This document shows positions 14,916 to 22,162 of a stretch of DNA of 64,000 nucleotides, in pieces. The notes beneath the pieces are model-generated. The model saw only the letters and a list, made by a program, of their open reading frames with translations. It searched no databases and was not told the origin of the DNA. Location: positions 1 through 64,000 of the forward strand of contig CANPHE010000011.1 in NCBI GenBank assembly GCA_947573795.1. The letters are read 5' to 3'. Every line of letters begins with the position of its first letter. The first letter of the stretch is position 1. A program made the translations under genes and the position numbers. The DNA is from an uncultured Alistipes sp. (lineage in GTDB: Bacteria > Bacteroidota > Bacteroidia > Bacteroidales > Rikenellaceae).

Positions 14916-15060
14916 GGGTCGCACCTGCGAAGCCCGGCTAAAAGCCGGGTATTACGGGGAAATGCCCGCAGACATTGCTTCTTACGGTCTTCTGTCCCCG
15001 GATTTAGGCGGGCCTTCGCCGCCGGAGGCTGCGGCCCGCGCGATCCTGAAGGATCGCATC
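14916..15060 (+). repeat. ~150-bp dispersed intergenic repeat, copy A
   Basis: Order of parts: GAAGCCCGGCTAAAAGCCGGGTATTACGGGGAAATG, then CTGTCCCCGGA, then a GCC..GCCGGAGGC block, then GCGATCCtgaaGGATCGC. The same order occurs at 61916 (same strand) and 18541 and 54833 (opposite strand). This is the most diverged copy. Confidence 0.75.
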
Positions 15061-15220
15061 TTTCCGAAAGGCTTTCGTGATTCTTTTTCTTTGTACTTTT
15101 TGACTGAAAAAAGTACCAAAAATTCCGGCGTGAAGTCTGAATCTTAATTGCTGCGAAGCGGCACTAAAAGGTATGAAATAATCAAATCGCGGAGGAGACT
15201 CGAAAGTTTGCGAAAATTAT

Positions 15221-15270
15221 CATCTTCGGCGGCTGGGCCGGTCGCACCGGAGGTGCGAGCCGCCGAAGAT
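15221..15270. repeat. 51-bp palindromic intergenic repeat, copy 2
   Basis: CATCTTCGGCGGCT ... AGCCGCCGAAGAT with centre GGGCCGGTCGCACCGGAGGTGCG. The centre is the reverse complement, bar two bases, of that in copy 3 at 59400. It is preceded by ACTCGAAAGTTTGCGAAAAT (15198-15217), also found at 14876-14895. Confidence 0.8.
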
Positions 15271-15393
15271 AGCAAGGCAAAGCCTTGTATTTTCGAGTTT
15301 CGCAGGATATGGCCAACCGTGCAAAGGCAATTTTAATGCCCGTCTTTAGACGGGCCCCGGGCGGAGGATCACCCCTGTTGCCGAAGATGGTTG

Positions 15394-16416
15394 CTACCAC
15401 TCCAATCCCATAATATAATCGTTCATGAAATAGCCGTTGCCGATCGGGAAGTCGCCTTCGCGCAGACGGCGCATGCCCATGCGCTGGTAAAAGCCTAAGG
15501 CGCGGTTGCGACGGTTGACATTCAGTTCCATCGTGCCGTGTCCGGGGCAGAGGTCGCGAATGTAGTCGACGGCGTGGCGGAAAAGGAACGCCCCGACCCC
15601 GCAGCCCTGGAAGCGGGGCAGCACGTAGATCTTTTGCAGGTGGAACAGCCGCTCGGCCTGTCGTTCCACCGATACATAGCCGCACGGCGTGCCGTCCGCT
15701 TCGGCGATAAACCAGGCGAAGCCCGCGTGCAGTTCGCGGCGGAGCGTTTCCGGAGCATACATCCGTTCGAGCATATAGACGAGTTGTTCGGGTGAGAGCA
15801 GTTCGCGGTAAGTGGCCGTGAAGGCTTCGTCGGCGAGCGTGTGCAGCAGGTCGATGTCCCGTTCGTCGGCACGCCGGAGGGTGAGCCTGTCGTTGCGGGA
15901 GGTGCGGAAATCGCAGGCGTCGAGCCGCGAAATGCGGATCGTGCGGCCCGAGGCCTCCGATTCGGTTCGGACATACCGGAATCCGCACTTCTCCTGCACG
16001 CGCTGCGACTGGCGGTTCTCCGTGAAAGAGCAGCACCAGAGGGTCGCGAGATGCAGATCGTCGAAGGCATGGTTCACGAGGGCCCGCAGCGCCTCGGGGA
16101 TCAATCCTCGGCCCCAGTAGGGAACCCCGATCCAATAGCCGACCTCGGCTTCGTCCGTTTGCAGGGCGATGTATCCCGCATCGCCGCGGAGCAGTCCGAT
16201 GCAGCCGACGGCGCGGCCCGTTTCGTGCAACACGACGGCATAGGTCTCCGGGGCGGAGAATATCTCGCGGATCACCGTGCGGCTCTCCGCGACGTTGCGG
16301 TGGGGCGGCCAGTCGGCAGCTTCGCCGACGCGCGGATCGGAGGCGCAGGCGTAGAGATCGGGAGCGTCGTCCTCGCGCCACGGACGCAGCGAGAGTCGTT
16401 CGGTCGAGAGTTCCAT
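15394..16416 (-). CDS. Tandem GNAT N-acetyltransferase (two fused GNAT domains)
   Basis: 340 residues. The N-terminal half (about 1-165) is RimJ/RimL-like: 'MELSTERLSLRPWREDDAPDLYACASDPRVGEAADWPPH', 'AEVGYWIGVPYWGRGLIPEALRALVNHAF' (acetyl-CoA binding RGLxPEA) and 'NRQSQRVQEKCGFRYV'. The second half (from 'LTLRRADERDIDLLHTLADEAF') is another complete GNAT with 'LQKIYVLPRFQGCGVGAFLFRHAVDYI' and 'LNVNRRNRALGFYQRMGMRR'. Each half carries its own CoA-binding loop, so both may be active. Natural substrates are unknown. ATG 16416 is chosen because the ORF-track start adds ten residues with no family match. Confidence 0.85.
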   Translation of the reverse strand: MELSTERLSLRPWREDDAPDLYACASDPRVGEAADWPPHRNVAESRTVIREIFSAPETYAVVLHETGRAVGCIGLLRGDAGYIALQTDEAEVGYWIGVPYWGRGLIPEALRALVNHAFDDLHLATLWCCSFTENRQSQRVQEKCGFRYVRTESEASGRTIRISRLDACDFRTSRNDRLTLRRADERDIDLLHTLADEAFTATYRELLSPEQLVYMLERMYAPETLRRELHAGFAWFIAEADGTPCGYVSVERQAERLFHLQKIYVLPRFQGCGVGAFLFRHAVDYIRDLCPGHGTMELNVNRRNRALGFYQRMGMRRLREGDFPIGNGYFMNDYIMGLEW

Positions 16417-16464
16417 GAAGTATATATTTAGGTAACTATTATACAACTTTACAGCAGCTTGGGT

Positions 16465-16583
16465 TTTCGACTGTCATTTCATACAGGCAGGTCGATGTTT
16501 CGCGGCCTTTGGCCGCGTTTACAAATTCGACCCCACCCCAAACCCCTCCCTCGGGAGGGGCTTCGGGTGCAATCGTTGAGGTT
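16465..16583 (+). repeat. Dispersed repeat family 3, copy 1
   Basis: TTTCGACTGT..TTTCA, then CGCGGCCTTTGGCCGCGTTTAcAAAT..GACCCC, then GGGGCTTCGGGTGCAA and GAGGTT occur in the same order at 63421..63534. CGCGGCC-ttt-GGCCGCG is a hairpin. A partial copy (CGCGGCCTTTGGCC) lies at 16639-16652. The 16417-16763 stretch has no gene besides these and the rpmH terminator. Confidence 0.75.
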
Positions 16584-16716
16584 ATAGCGGCTTGAAAACA
16601 GTTTCTTACCTGCCGATTCGCTCGGGTCGGTGTATGCTCGCGGCCTTTGGCCTCTCTGTTAAAACTTGGCCATGCTGCCGCCTGTTCATTCGGGATATTG
16701 GACCCGGACAGGCAAT

Positions 16717-16740
16717 AAAAAAGGCCGACTTGCGTCGGCC
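16717..16740 (-). terminator. Rho-independent terminator of rpmH
   Basis: On the minus strand GGCCGAC-GCAA-GTCGGCC is followed directly by TTTTTTATTG, a classic 7-bp stem and U-tract, 24 bases after the rpmH stop. Confidence 0.9.
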
Positions 16741-16763
16741 CGTAACCTTTTGTCAGGCAAAAA

Positions 16764-16925
16764 TTAAGCGTATTTGAACGTCGATTCGTCCGATACGGTC
16801 AGTTTTTTGCGACCTTTTGCGCGACGCGCAGCCAACACCTTGCGACCTTCCGCCGTAGCCATACGCTTGCGGAAACCGTGCTTGTTGATTCTCTTCCGGC
16901 GCGAGGGCTGGTAAGTTCTCTTCAT
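16764..16925 (-). CDS. rpmH: 50S ribosomal protein L34
   Basis: A 53-residue protein absent from the ORF track because of its size: [53 protein letters not shown]. The '[31 protein letters not shown]' pattern is diagnostic of L34, part of the large ribosomal subunit. An in-frame ATG two codons upstream (16931, giving MAMKRT) is an alternative start. It is flanked by its own promoter and terminator. In many bacteria rpmH lies next to dnaA and rnpA near the origin; neither gene is seen here. Confidence 0.96.
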   Translation of the reverse strand: MKRTYQPSRRKRINKHGFRKRMATAEGRKVLAARRAKGRKKLTVSDESTFKYA

Positions 16926-16974
16926 TGCCATAGCTATCTCGTTTTTTGTTGTTTCGAACTATTTTTACGGATTG

Positions 16975-17004
16975 CAAAAGTACAACAAAAATACGATCTG
17001 CAAA
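16975..17004 (-). promoter_or_regulatory. Promoter of rpmH
   Basis: Minus-strand TTTG, 18 bases, TACTTTTG. Both boxes match the Bacteroidota pattern, and the predicted start gives a ~40-nt leader. Confidence 0.55.
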
Positions 17005-17055
17005 AATTTTTCGCGAAAATATTTCCGAAAGGCGGGGAAAAGATCGAAATCTTGT

Positions 17056-17063
17056 TAACTTTG
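17056..17063 (+). promoter_or_regulatory. Possible -7 box of murA
   Basis: TAACTTTG fits TAnnTTTG and lies about 135 bases before the murA ATG. No clear -33 element, and the leader would be long, so this is tentative. Confidence 0.3.
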
Positions 17064-17199
17064 TCGTAAAAGGAGACGTTTCCGGGGCCGTCGAAGGACG
17101 TATCGTGCGGGCTGCTGCGACGGAATTCGTTGTGGCTGCGCACCGTATGTCGCCGTATGCCGGGAAACGGCTCCGATCACCCATTCAACCGGAAAGAAT

Positions 17200-18528
17200 A
17201 TGGCCGTATTCAGAGTCGAGGGCGGACATCGCCTTCAGGGCAGCATTACGCCGCAGGGCGCCAAGAACGAAGCGTTGCAGATCATCTGCGCCGCATTGCT
17301 GACACCCCAGCGGGTCGTCGTGCGCAACGTACCGCGGATTCTGGACGTCATGCAGCTCATCGAACTGCTGCGACGCATGGGAGTCGAGGTGGAGGAGCTC
17401 TCCGAGGATGCCTACGCATTCCGGGCCCGCGAAATCGATTTCGACTACCTGCGCTCGGACGATTACCGGCAGCGCTGCACGCGGCTGCGCGGCTCGGTGA
17501 TGCTTATTGGGCCGATGCTCGCGCGTTTCGGGGTGGGATACATTCCCAAGCCGGGCGGCGACAAGATCGGACGCCGCAGGCTCGACACCCATTTCCTGGG
17601 ATTCCGGAAACTGGGCGCGCAGTTCGACTTCGACATCGCCGACGAGTTTTTCGCCGTCGAGGCGAAGCGGTTGAAGGGGACCTACATGCTGCTCGACGAG
17701 GCTTCGGTGACCGGTACGGCCAATATCGTGATGGCCGCCGTGCTGGCCGAAGGGACCACGACGATCTACAACGCCGCATGCGAGCCCTATTTGCAGCAGT
17801 TGTGCAAGATGCTCAACCGCATGGGGGCCCGTATCTCGGGCATCGCGTCGAATTTGCTCACGATCGAGGGCGTCGAGGCGCTGGGCGGTACGGAGCATAC
17901 GTTGCTGCCCGACATGATCGAGGTGGGCAGCTTCATCGGTATGGCTGCGATGAACCGCTCGGAGCTGACGATCCGTAACGTCTCCTACGAAAATCTGGGG
18001 ATCATCCCGGCGCAGTTCGCCCGCATGGGCATTCGGTTCGAACAGCGGGGCGACGATATCTACATTCCCGCGCAGGAGCATTACAGCATCGATACGTTCC
18101 TCGACGGTTCGATCATGACCATCGCCGATGCGCCGTGGCCCGGGCTGACGCCCGACCTGCTGTCGATCTTCCTCGTCGTGGCGACGCAGGCCAAAGGGGC
18201 GGTGCTGATCCATCAGAAGATGTTCGAAAGCCGCCTGTTCTTCGTCGACAAGTTGATCGACATGGGGGCGCAGATCATTCTGTGCGATCCCCACCGTGCG
18301 ACGGTCATCGGCCACGACCACCGCTTGCGGCTGCGCGCGACGCGCATGACTTCGCCCGATATCCGCGCGGGTGTGGCGCTGTTGATCGCCGCCATGTCGG
18401 CCGAGGGGGTGTCTACGATCCAGAATATCGACCAGATCGACCGCGGATACAAGGATATCGACCTGCGGCTGAATGCGCTGGGTGCGAAGATCGAGCGGAT
18501 CGACGAATGCGCGCTGCAAGCGCGGTAG
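17200..18528 (+). CDS. murA: UDP-N-acetylglucosamine 1-carboxyvinyltransferase (MurA), Asp-type active site
   Basis: 442 residues. It transfers enolpyruvate from PEP to UDP-GlcNAc, the first committed step of peptidoglycan synthesis in the cytoplasm. 'ITPQGAKNEALQIICAALLT' is the N-terminal substrate-binding motif with the essential Lys-Asn pair. 'DRGYKDIDLRLNALGAKIERI' is the conserved C-terminal end. The catalytic loop reads 'IPKPGGDKIGRRRLDTH': Asp121 stands where E. coli MurA has Cys115 (PGGCTIG). Asp at this site is known from fosfomycin-resistant MurA enzymes of other phyla, because the drug alkylates the Cys. The frame is otherwise complete with normal length. Confidence 0.95.
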   Translation: MAVFRVEGGHRLQGSITPQGAKNEALQIICAALLTPQRVVVRNVPRILDVMQLIELLRRMGVEVEELSEDAYAFRAREIDFDYLRSDDYRQRCTRLRGSVMLIGPMLARFGVGYIPKPGGDKIGRRRLDTHFLGFRKLGAQFDFDIADEFFAVEAKRLKGTYMLLDEASVTGTANIVMAAVLAEGTTTIYNAACEPYLQQLCKMLNRMGARISGIASNLLTIEGVEALGGTEHTLLPDMIEVGSFIGMAAMNRSELTIRNVSYENLGIIPAQFARMGIRFEQRGDDIYIPAQEHYSIDTFLDGSIMTIADAPWPGLTPDLLSIFLVVATQAKGAVLIHQKMFESRLFFVDKLIDMGAQIILCDPHRATVIGHDHRLRLRATRMTSPDIRAGVALLIAAMSAEGVSTIQNIDQIDRGYKDIDLRLNALGAKIERIDECALQAR

Positions 18529-18540
18529 TTGTTTTGCCGA

Positions 18541-18690
18541 ATGCGGCTCGACGAGCCGCAGTGAGCCGTAGCCTCCGCCGGCGGAGGCTCGCCTTAGTCC
18601 GGGGACAGATGATGGCAAGAAGCAATATTCGCTGCCAGTTCCCCATAATACCTGGCTCTTAGCCGGGCTCGTCCCGCAGGTTACGGTCTC
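18541..18690 (-). repeat. ~150-bp dispersed intergenic repeat, copy B
   Basis: Reverse-strand copy of the element at 61916. Its terminal hairpin is GCGGCTC-gtc-GAGCCGC where copies A, C and D have GCGATCC/GGATCGC, so three consecutive base pairs changed on both sides. Confidence 0.8.
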
Positions 18691-18730
18691 GTCTGCACCG
18701 ACAAAGATGATTTATTAATAGTATAAACGC

Positions 18731-19309
18731 ATGTTTCTGGAAAATGCCAGCCGTAAGGGCTGGATCGAAGTGGTGTGCGGATCGATGTTCTCGGGGAAGA
18801 CCGAGGAGTTGATCCGTCGTTTGAAACGGGCGCAGTTCGCCCACTTGCGGGTCGAGATCTTCAAACCCCGCATCGACGTACGTTATTCCGAGGAGGAGGT
18901 GGTGTCGCACGATGCCAATGCGATCCGCTCGACGCCCGTCGAGTCGCCGCAGAATATCCTGCTGATGGCCTCCGATGTCGACGTCGTGGGGATCGACGAG
19001 GCACAGTTCTTCGACGAAAGCATCGTCGAGGTGTGCCGCAAGCTGGCCGACAACGGAGTGCGCGTGATCGTCGCGGGACTCGACATGGATTATACCGGGA
19101 AGCCGTTCGGCCCCATGCCCGCATTGATGGCGACGGCCGAATACGTCACGAAGGTGCATGCGATCTGCGTGCGGTGCGGCAATCTGGCCCATCATTCGCA
19201 CCGGCTCACGGCCGAGGAGCGGCAAGTGATGCTCGGGGCTCAGGACTCCTACGAGCCGATTTGCCGCCACTGTTTCAAAGAGTTGGTGCGTGGAAAGGCT
19301 GAACATTGA
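18731..19309 (+). CDS. tdk: Thymidine kinase
   Basis: 192 residues. It phosphorylates thymidine with ATP in the pyrimidine salvage pathway. '[22 protein letters not shown]' is the P-loop, '[39 protein letters not shown]' contains the Walker B/DExQ element, and '[25 protein letters not shown]' with 'ICRHC' carries the Cys pairs of the structural zinc site found in type II thymidine kinases. Length and order match the family. The gene lies 40 bp after repeat copy B, and no clear promoter box is visible. Confidence 0.95.
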   Translation: MFLENASRKGWIEVVCGSMFSGKTEELIRRLKRAQFAHLRVEIFKPRIDVRYSEEEVVSHDANAIRSTPVESPQNILLMASDVDVVGIDEAQFFDESIVEVCRKLADNGVRVIVAGLDMDYTGKPFGPMPALMATAEYVTKVHAICVRCGNLAHHSHRLTAEERQVMLGAQDSYEPICRHCFKELVRGKAEH

Positions 19310-19346
19310 TTCTTGGCGATTTTTGAATCGGCGGATTTCCGGCGGG

Positions 19347-19387
19347 AGACGGCGTGTTGCTGAAAGCGGCGTGCCGTCTTCTGTTTC
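19347..19387 (+). terminator. Possible tdk terminator
   Basis: AGACGGC and GCCGTCT form a 7-bp stem with a 19-base loop followed by TCTGTTT, about 40 bases past the tdk stop. The loop is long, so confidence is low. Confidence 0.35.
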
Positions 19388-19483
19388 CGCGGTTCGAGCC
19401 CGGTTCGATCGTATGCGCCTTGCGATGCAATCGGAGGCGACTTAAACGGTTGTTCCCCAGGTTGTAGCGAGTCGAAGCCGTGC

Positions 19484-20371
19484 CTATCCTTTCTTGTATT
19501 TCTTGTAGTCCGACGGGGACATTCCCATGTGTTTGCGGAACAGCCGGGAGAAGTAGTAGGGATCATCGATTCCCAGGCGGGGGCATATCTGTGTGATCTT
19601 CAGGTCGGTGAAGTCCAGATAGGTGCTGGCCTGCTGGATTTTCAGCTGGTTGAAGTAGTAGACGGGCGCGTAGCCGGTCCGTCGGGAGAAGACGGCGGAG
19701 AAATGCGACGGCGAATAGTTCACGTGCCGGGCGATGTCGGCCAGCGTGAGCCGTTTGCTCAGGTTCTCGCGCATGAAGTGGATGGCCGTCTCGACGATGT
19801 CGCGTTCGCCCTCGTGCGTTTCGTGCGATTTGCGGTATTTGCCGAGGTATTTGATCGACCCCAGAAAATAGTAGAGCGCGGCTGCGGAGTAGCTGAGGTT
19901 GTCGCTGCTGTATCCGTTTTTCAGCGTACGGTAGATCTCCTCGAAGACTCCGAGCCGGGTCGAGATGCGCGAATCGTCGCCGGAGGGAATGCTGAACGGC
20001 GTGGAGAACCCTTCGGCGAAGATGCCGGCCATTTCGCCCTTGAAGTGGACCCAGTAGATCGTCCAGGGATCGTCGAGGTCGGCACCGTAGGCGTGGGGCT
20101 TTTCGGCCGGCAGGATGAAGAGCTGGTCGCTGCCGACGCTGTAACGTTTCCCGGCGAGTTCGTACCATCCGGCTCCGCGTGTGCAGTAGATCAGGATGTA
20201 TTGCGAAATCGGCTCCCGACGCTCGCGGAAGTGGTATCTCGCGGTGGGATAGTAGCCGATATCCGTTACATGCAGGTTTCGGCAGAACGGGTCCGACTCC
20301 ATCTGGCGAACGACGGTGCCGGGCAGGACGATGGCGCATTCGCCTTGAAATCCGTCTTTGAGTTTGGCCAT
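19484..20371 (-). CDS. AraC family transcriptional regulator of the PUL
   Basis: 295 residues. The N-terminal half has a cupin-type ligand domain ('QYILIYCTRGAGWYELAGKRYSVGSDQLFILPAEKPHAYGADLDDPWTIYWVHFKGE'). The C-terminal ~100 residues are the double helix-turn-helix: 'LTLADIARHVNYSPSHFSAVFSRRTGYAPVYYFNQLKIQQA' and 'ITQICPRLGIDDPYYFSRLFRKHMGMSPSDYKKYKKG'. It is divergent from the 13-gene plus-strand PUL, with both -7 boxes about 90 bp apart. That arrangement suggests a sugar-responsive activator that binds between them. AraC control is less usual for PULs than hybrid two-component, SusR or ECF/anti-sigma systems. Confidence 0.88.
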   Translation of the reverse strand: MAKLKDGFQGECAIVLPGTVVRQMESDPFCRNLHVTDIGYYPTARYHFRERREPISQYILIYCTRGAGWYELAGKRYSVGSDQLFILPAEKPHAYGADLDDPWTIYWVHFKGEMAGIFAEGFSTPFSIPSGDDSRISTRLGVFEEIYRTLKNGYSSDNLSYSAAALYYFLGSIKYLGKYRKSHETHEGERDIVETAIHFMRENLSKRLTLADIARHVNYSPSHFSAVFSRRTGYAPVYYFNQLKIQQASTYLDFTDLKITQICPRLGIDDPYYFSRLFRKHMGMSPSDYKKYKKG

Positions 20372-20453
20372 AGCGCGTGTGGGTTCGGGTGGGTAACTTT
20401 GCGGGGGTGCACTCGAAGTCCCCTCCGAGGAGGGTTCTATCTATAAATGCGTC

Positions 20454-20461
20454 CAAAGATA
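20454..20461 (-). promoter_or_regulatory. -7 box of the araC-type regulator
   Basis: Minus-strand TATCTTTG, a perfect TAnnTTTG box, with a leader of roughly 75 nt to the ATG at 20371. Confidence 0.5.
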
Positions 20462-20551
20462 GTGAAAAAACGGGATATTTCCTTTGTTTATATCGTAAAA
20501 TAGTCCATCCTATTCATAGAACTATCTATTTTTTTCGGGTAAAAGAAGGGA

Positions 20552-20559
20552 TATCTTTG
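20552..20559 (+). promoter_or_regulatory. -7 box of the PUL operon
   Basis: TATCTTTG, about 130 bases before the transporter ATG and the last such box seen before the 29-kb gene run. No good -33 box precedes it, which fits an activator-dependent promoter. The A/T-rich stretch AGTCCATCCTATTCATAGAACTATCTATTTTTTT (about 20500-20535) immediately upstream is the likely AraC site, though no operator consensus can be assigned. Confidence 0.5.
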
Positions 20560-20691
20560 CAATACGAAAAAGATCGGGCGATCCGGCTTCTTCTTCCGGC
20601 GAACCGACCCGCCGAACGGGAGAAGGCGACACCGGACGAATCGCGGGAAATGCCCGGTCCTGCTCGGAAACGCTAACCTAAAAAACGTACC

Positions 20692-22089
20692 ATGAAAAGA
20701 ATCGACTATTCGTATCTGTTTCTCATTTCGCTGGTTTCGGCCATGGGAGGCCTGCTGTTCGGTTACGATTGGGTCGTGATCGGCGGTGCCAAACCGTTTT
20801 ACGAACCTTTCTTCGGAATCGCGGACAATCCCGTCATGCAGGGATGGGCGATGAGCAGTGCGCTGGTGGGCTGTCTGGCGGGTGCGCTGCTGGCCGGAAA
20901 GTTCTGCGATCTTTACGGTCGCAAGAAGATGTTGATCGCCGCCGCCGCGCTCTTCATCGCCGCCGCCGTGGGCACCGGAGCCGTCGACGGATTCTCCATG
21001 TTCATCTTTTACCGCATTCTCGGCGGATTCGCCATCGGCATCGCCTCGAATCTTTCACCTATGTATATCGCGGAAATCGCTCCGGCCGAACTTCGCGGCC
21101 GTTTCGTCTCGATGAACCAGCTCACGATCGTGCTGGGTATTCTGGCCGCGCAGATCACCAACTGGCTGCTCGCCGAACCCGTGCCGGAGGGTGCGACCGC
21201 CGATTTCATCCGCGAATCGTGGAACGGACAGATGGGGTGGCGCTGGATGTTCTGGGCCGGCAACGTCCCTGCCGTGCTTTTCTTCGTCTTCTCGTTCCTG
21301 ATTCCCGAGAGCCCGCGTTGGCTGGCCCTCGACGGACGCCGTGAAAAGGCCGTGCGCGTGCTCGCCAGAATCGGCGGCGCGGAGTATGCCGAGGAGGAGT
21401 ACCGCCGTATGGAGGCGACGATTGAGAAGGACCGCAAAAATTCCCCCTCCCGAGCCGGATTCCGGCAAATGCTCCATCCGTCGATGCGGCGGGTGCTCGT
21501 TATCGGCATCGTGCTGGCCGTGTTCCAGCAGTGGTGCGGCATTAACGTGATCTTCAATTACGCCCAGGAGATTTTCCAGGCCGCGGGATACGGTATTTCC
21601 GATACGCTGATGAATATCGTCGTAACGGGTGTGACGAACGTGGTCTTTACGCTCGTGGCCATCTTCCTGGTGGACCGGATCGGACGGCGGCCGCTGCTGC
21701 TGTTCGGTGCGGGCGGACTGGCTGTGATCTATTTGTTGATGGGCGCGGCCTATCGGTTCGGGTTGAGCGGTATCGCGCTGCTGGTCATCGTGGTCGCGGC
21801 CATCGCCTGCTATGCCATGTCGCTGGCGCCGATCATGTGGGTGGTCATCTCCGAAATTTTCCCCAATGCGGTGCGCGGTGTGGCCATGTCGGTGGCGACG
21901 TTCGCGCTTTGGGCCGCATGTTTCGTGCTGACCTACACCTTCCCGCTGCTCAACAGCATGCTCGGTGCCGCCGGGACTTTCTGGATTTACGGGTTGATCT
22001 GCCTGGCGGGATTTCTGTTCGTCGGACGGTGTGTGCCCGAAACGAAAAACAAAAGTCTGGAAGACCTGGAAAAAGAGTTGATAAAATAA
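20692..22089 (+). CDS. Sugar porter, major facilitator superfamily (XylE-like)
   Basis: 465 residues with about 12 membrane segments. 'GGLLFGYDWVVIGGAKPFYE' is the sugar-porter start motif, 'KFCDLYGRKKMLI' the GRR/K loop, 'RILGGFAIGIASNLSPMYIAEIAPAELRGR' the R-x-G-G-x-x-x-G...PxYxxExAPxxxRG motif and 'IPESPRWLAL' the PESPR motif. 'VFQQWCGINVIFNYAQEIF' corresponds to the sugar-binding QQxxGxN of helix 7, and 'VPETKNKSLEDLE' is the family C-terminal motif. It should import a monosaccharide by proton symport across the inner membrane. It is first in the PUL, suggesting cytoplasmic uptake of the final sugar released. Confidence 0.9.
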   Translation: MKRIDYSYLFLISLVSAMGGLLFGYDWVVIGGAKPFYEPFFGIADNPVMQGWAMSSALVGCLAGALLAGKFCDLYGRKKMLIAAAALFIAAAVGTGAVDGFSMFIFYRILGGFAIGIASNLSPMYIAEIAPAELRGRFVSMNQLTIVLGILAAQITNWLLAEPVPEGATADFIRESWNGQMGWRWMFWAGNVPAVLFFVFSFLIPESPRWLALDGRREKAVRVLARIGGAEYAEEEYRRMEATIEKDRKNSPSRAGFRQMLHPSMRRVLVIGIVLAVFQQWCGINVIFNYAQEIFQAAGYGISDTLMNIVVTGVTNVVFTLVAIFLVDRIGRRPLLLFGAGGLAVIYLLMGAAYRFGLSGIALLVIVVAAIACYAMSLAPIMWVVISEIFPNAVRGVAMSVATFALWAACFVLTYTFPLLNSMLGAAGTFWIYGLICLAGFLFVGRCVPETKNKSLEDLEKELIK

Positions 22090-22162
22090 TCAAGCGTCTT
22101 ATTTTTAATGAATTATTGGCGGGGTTCATTCTCCTGCCCTGCCGGTTGTTATCCTAAACAGC

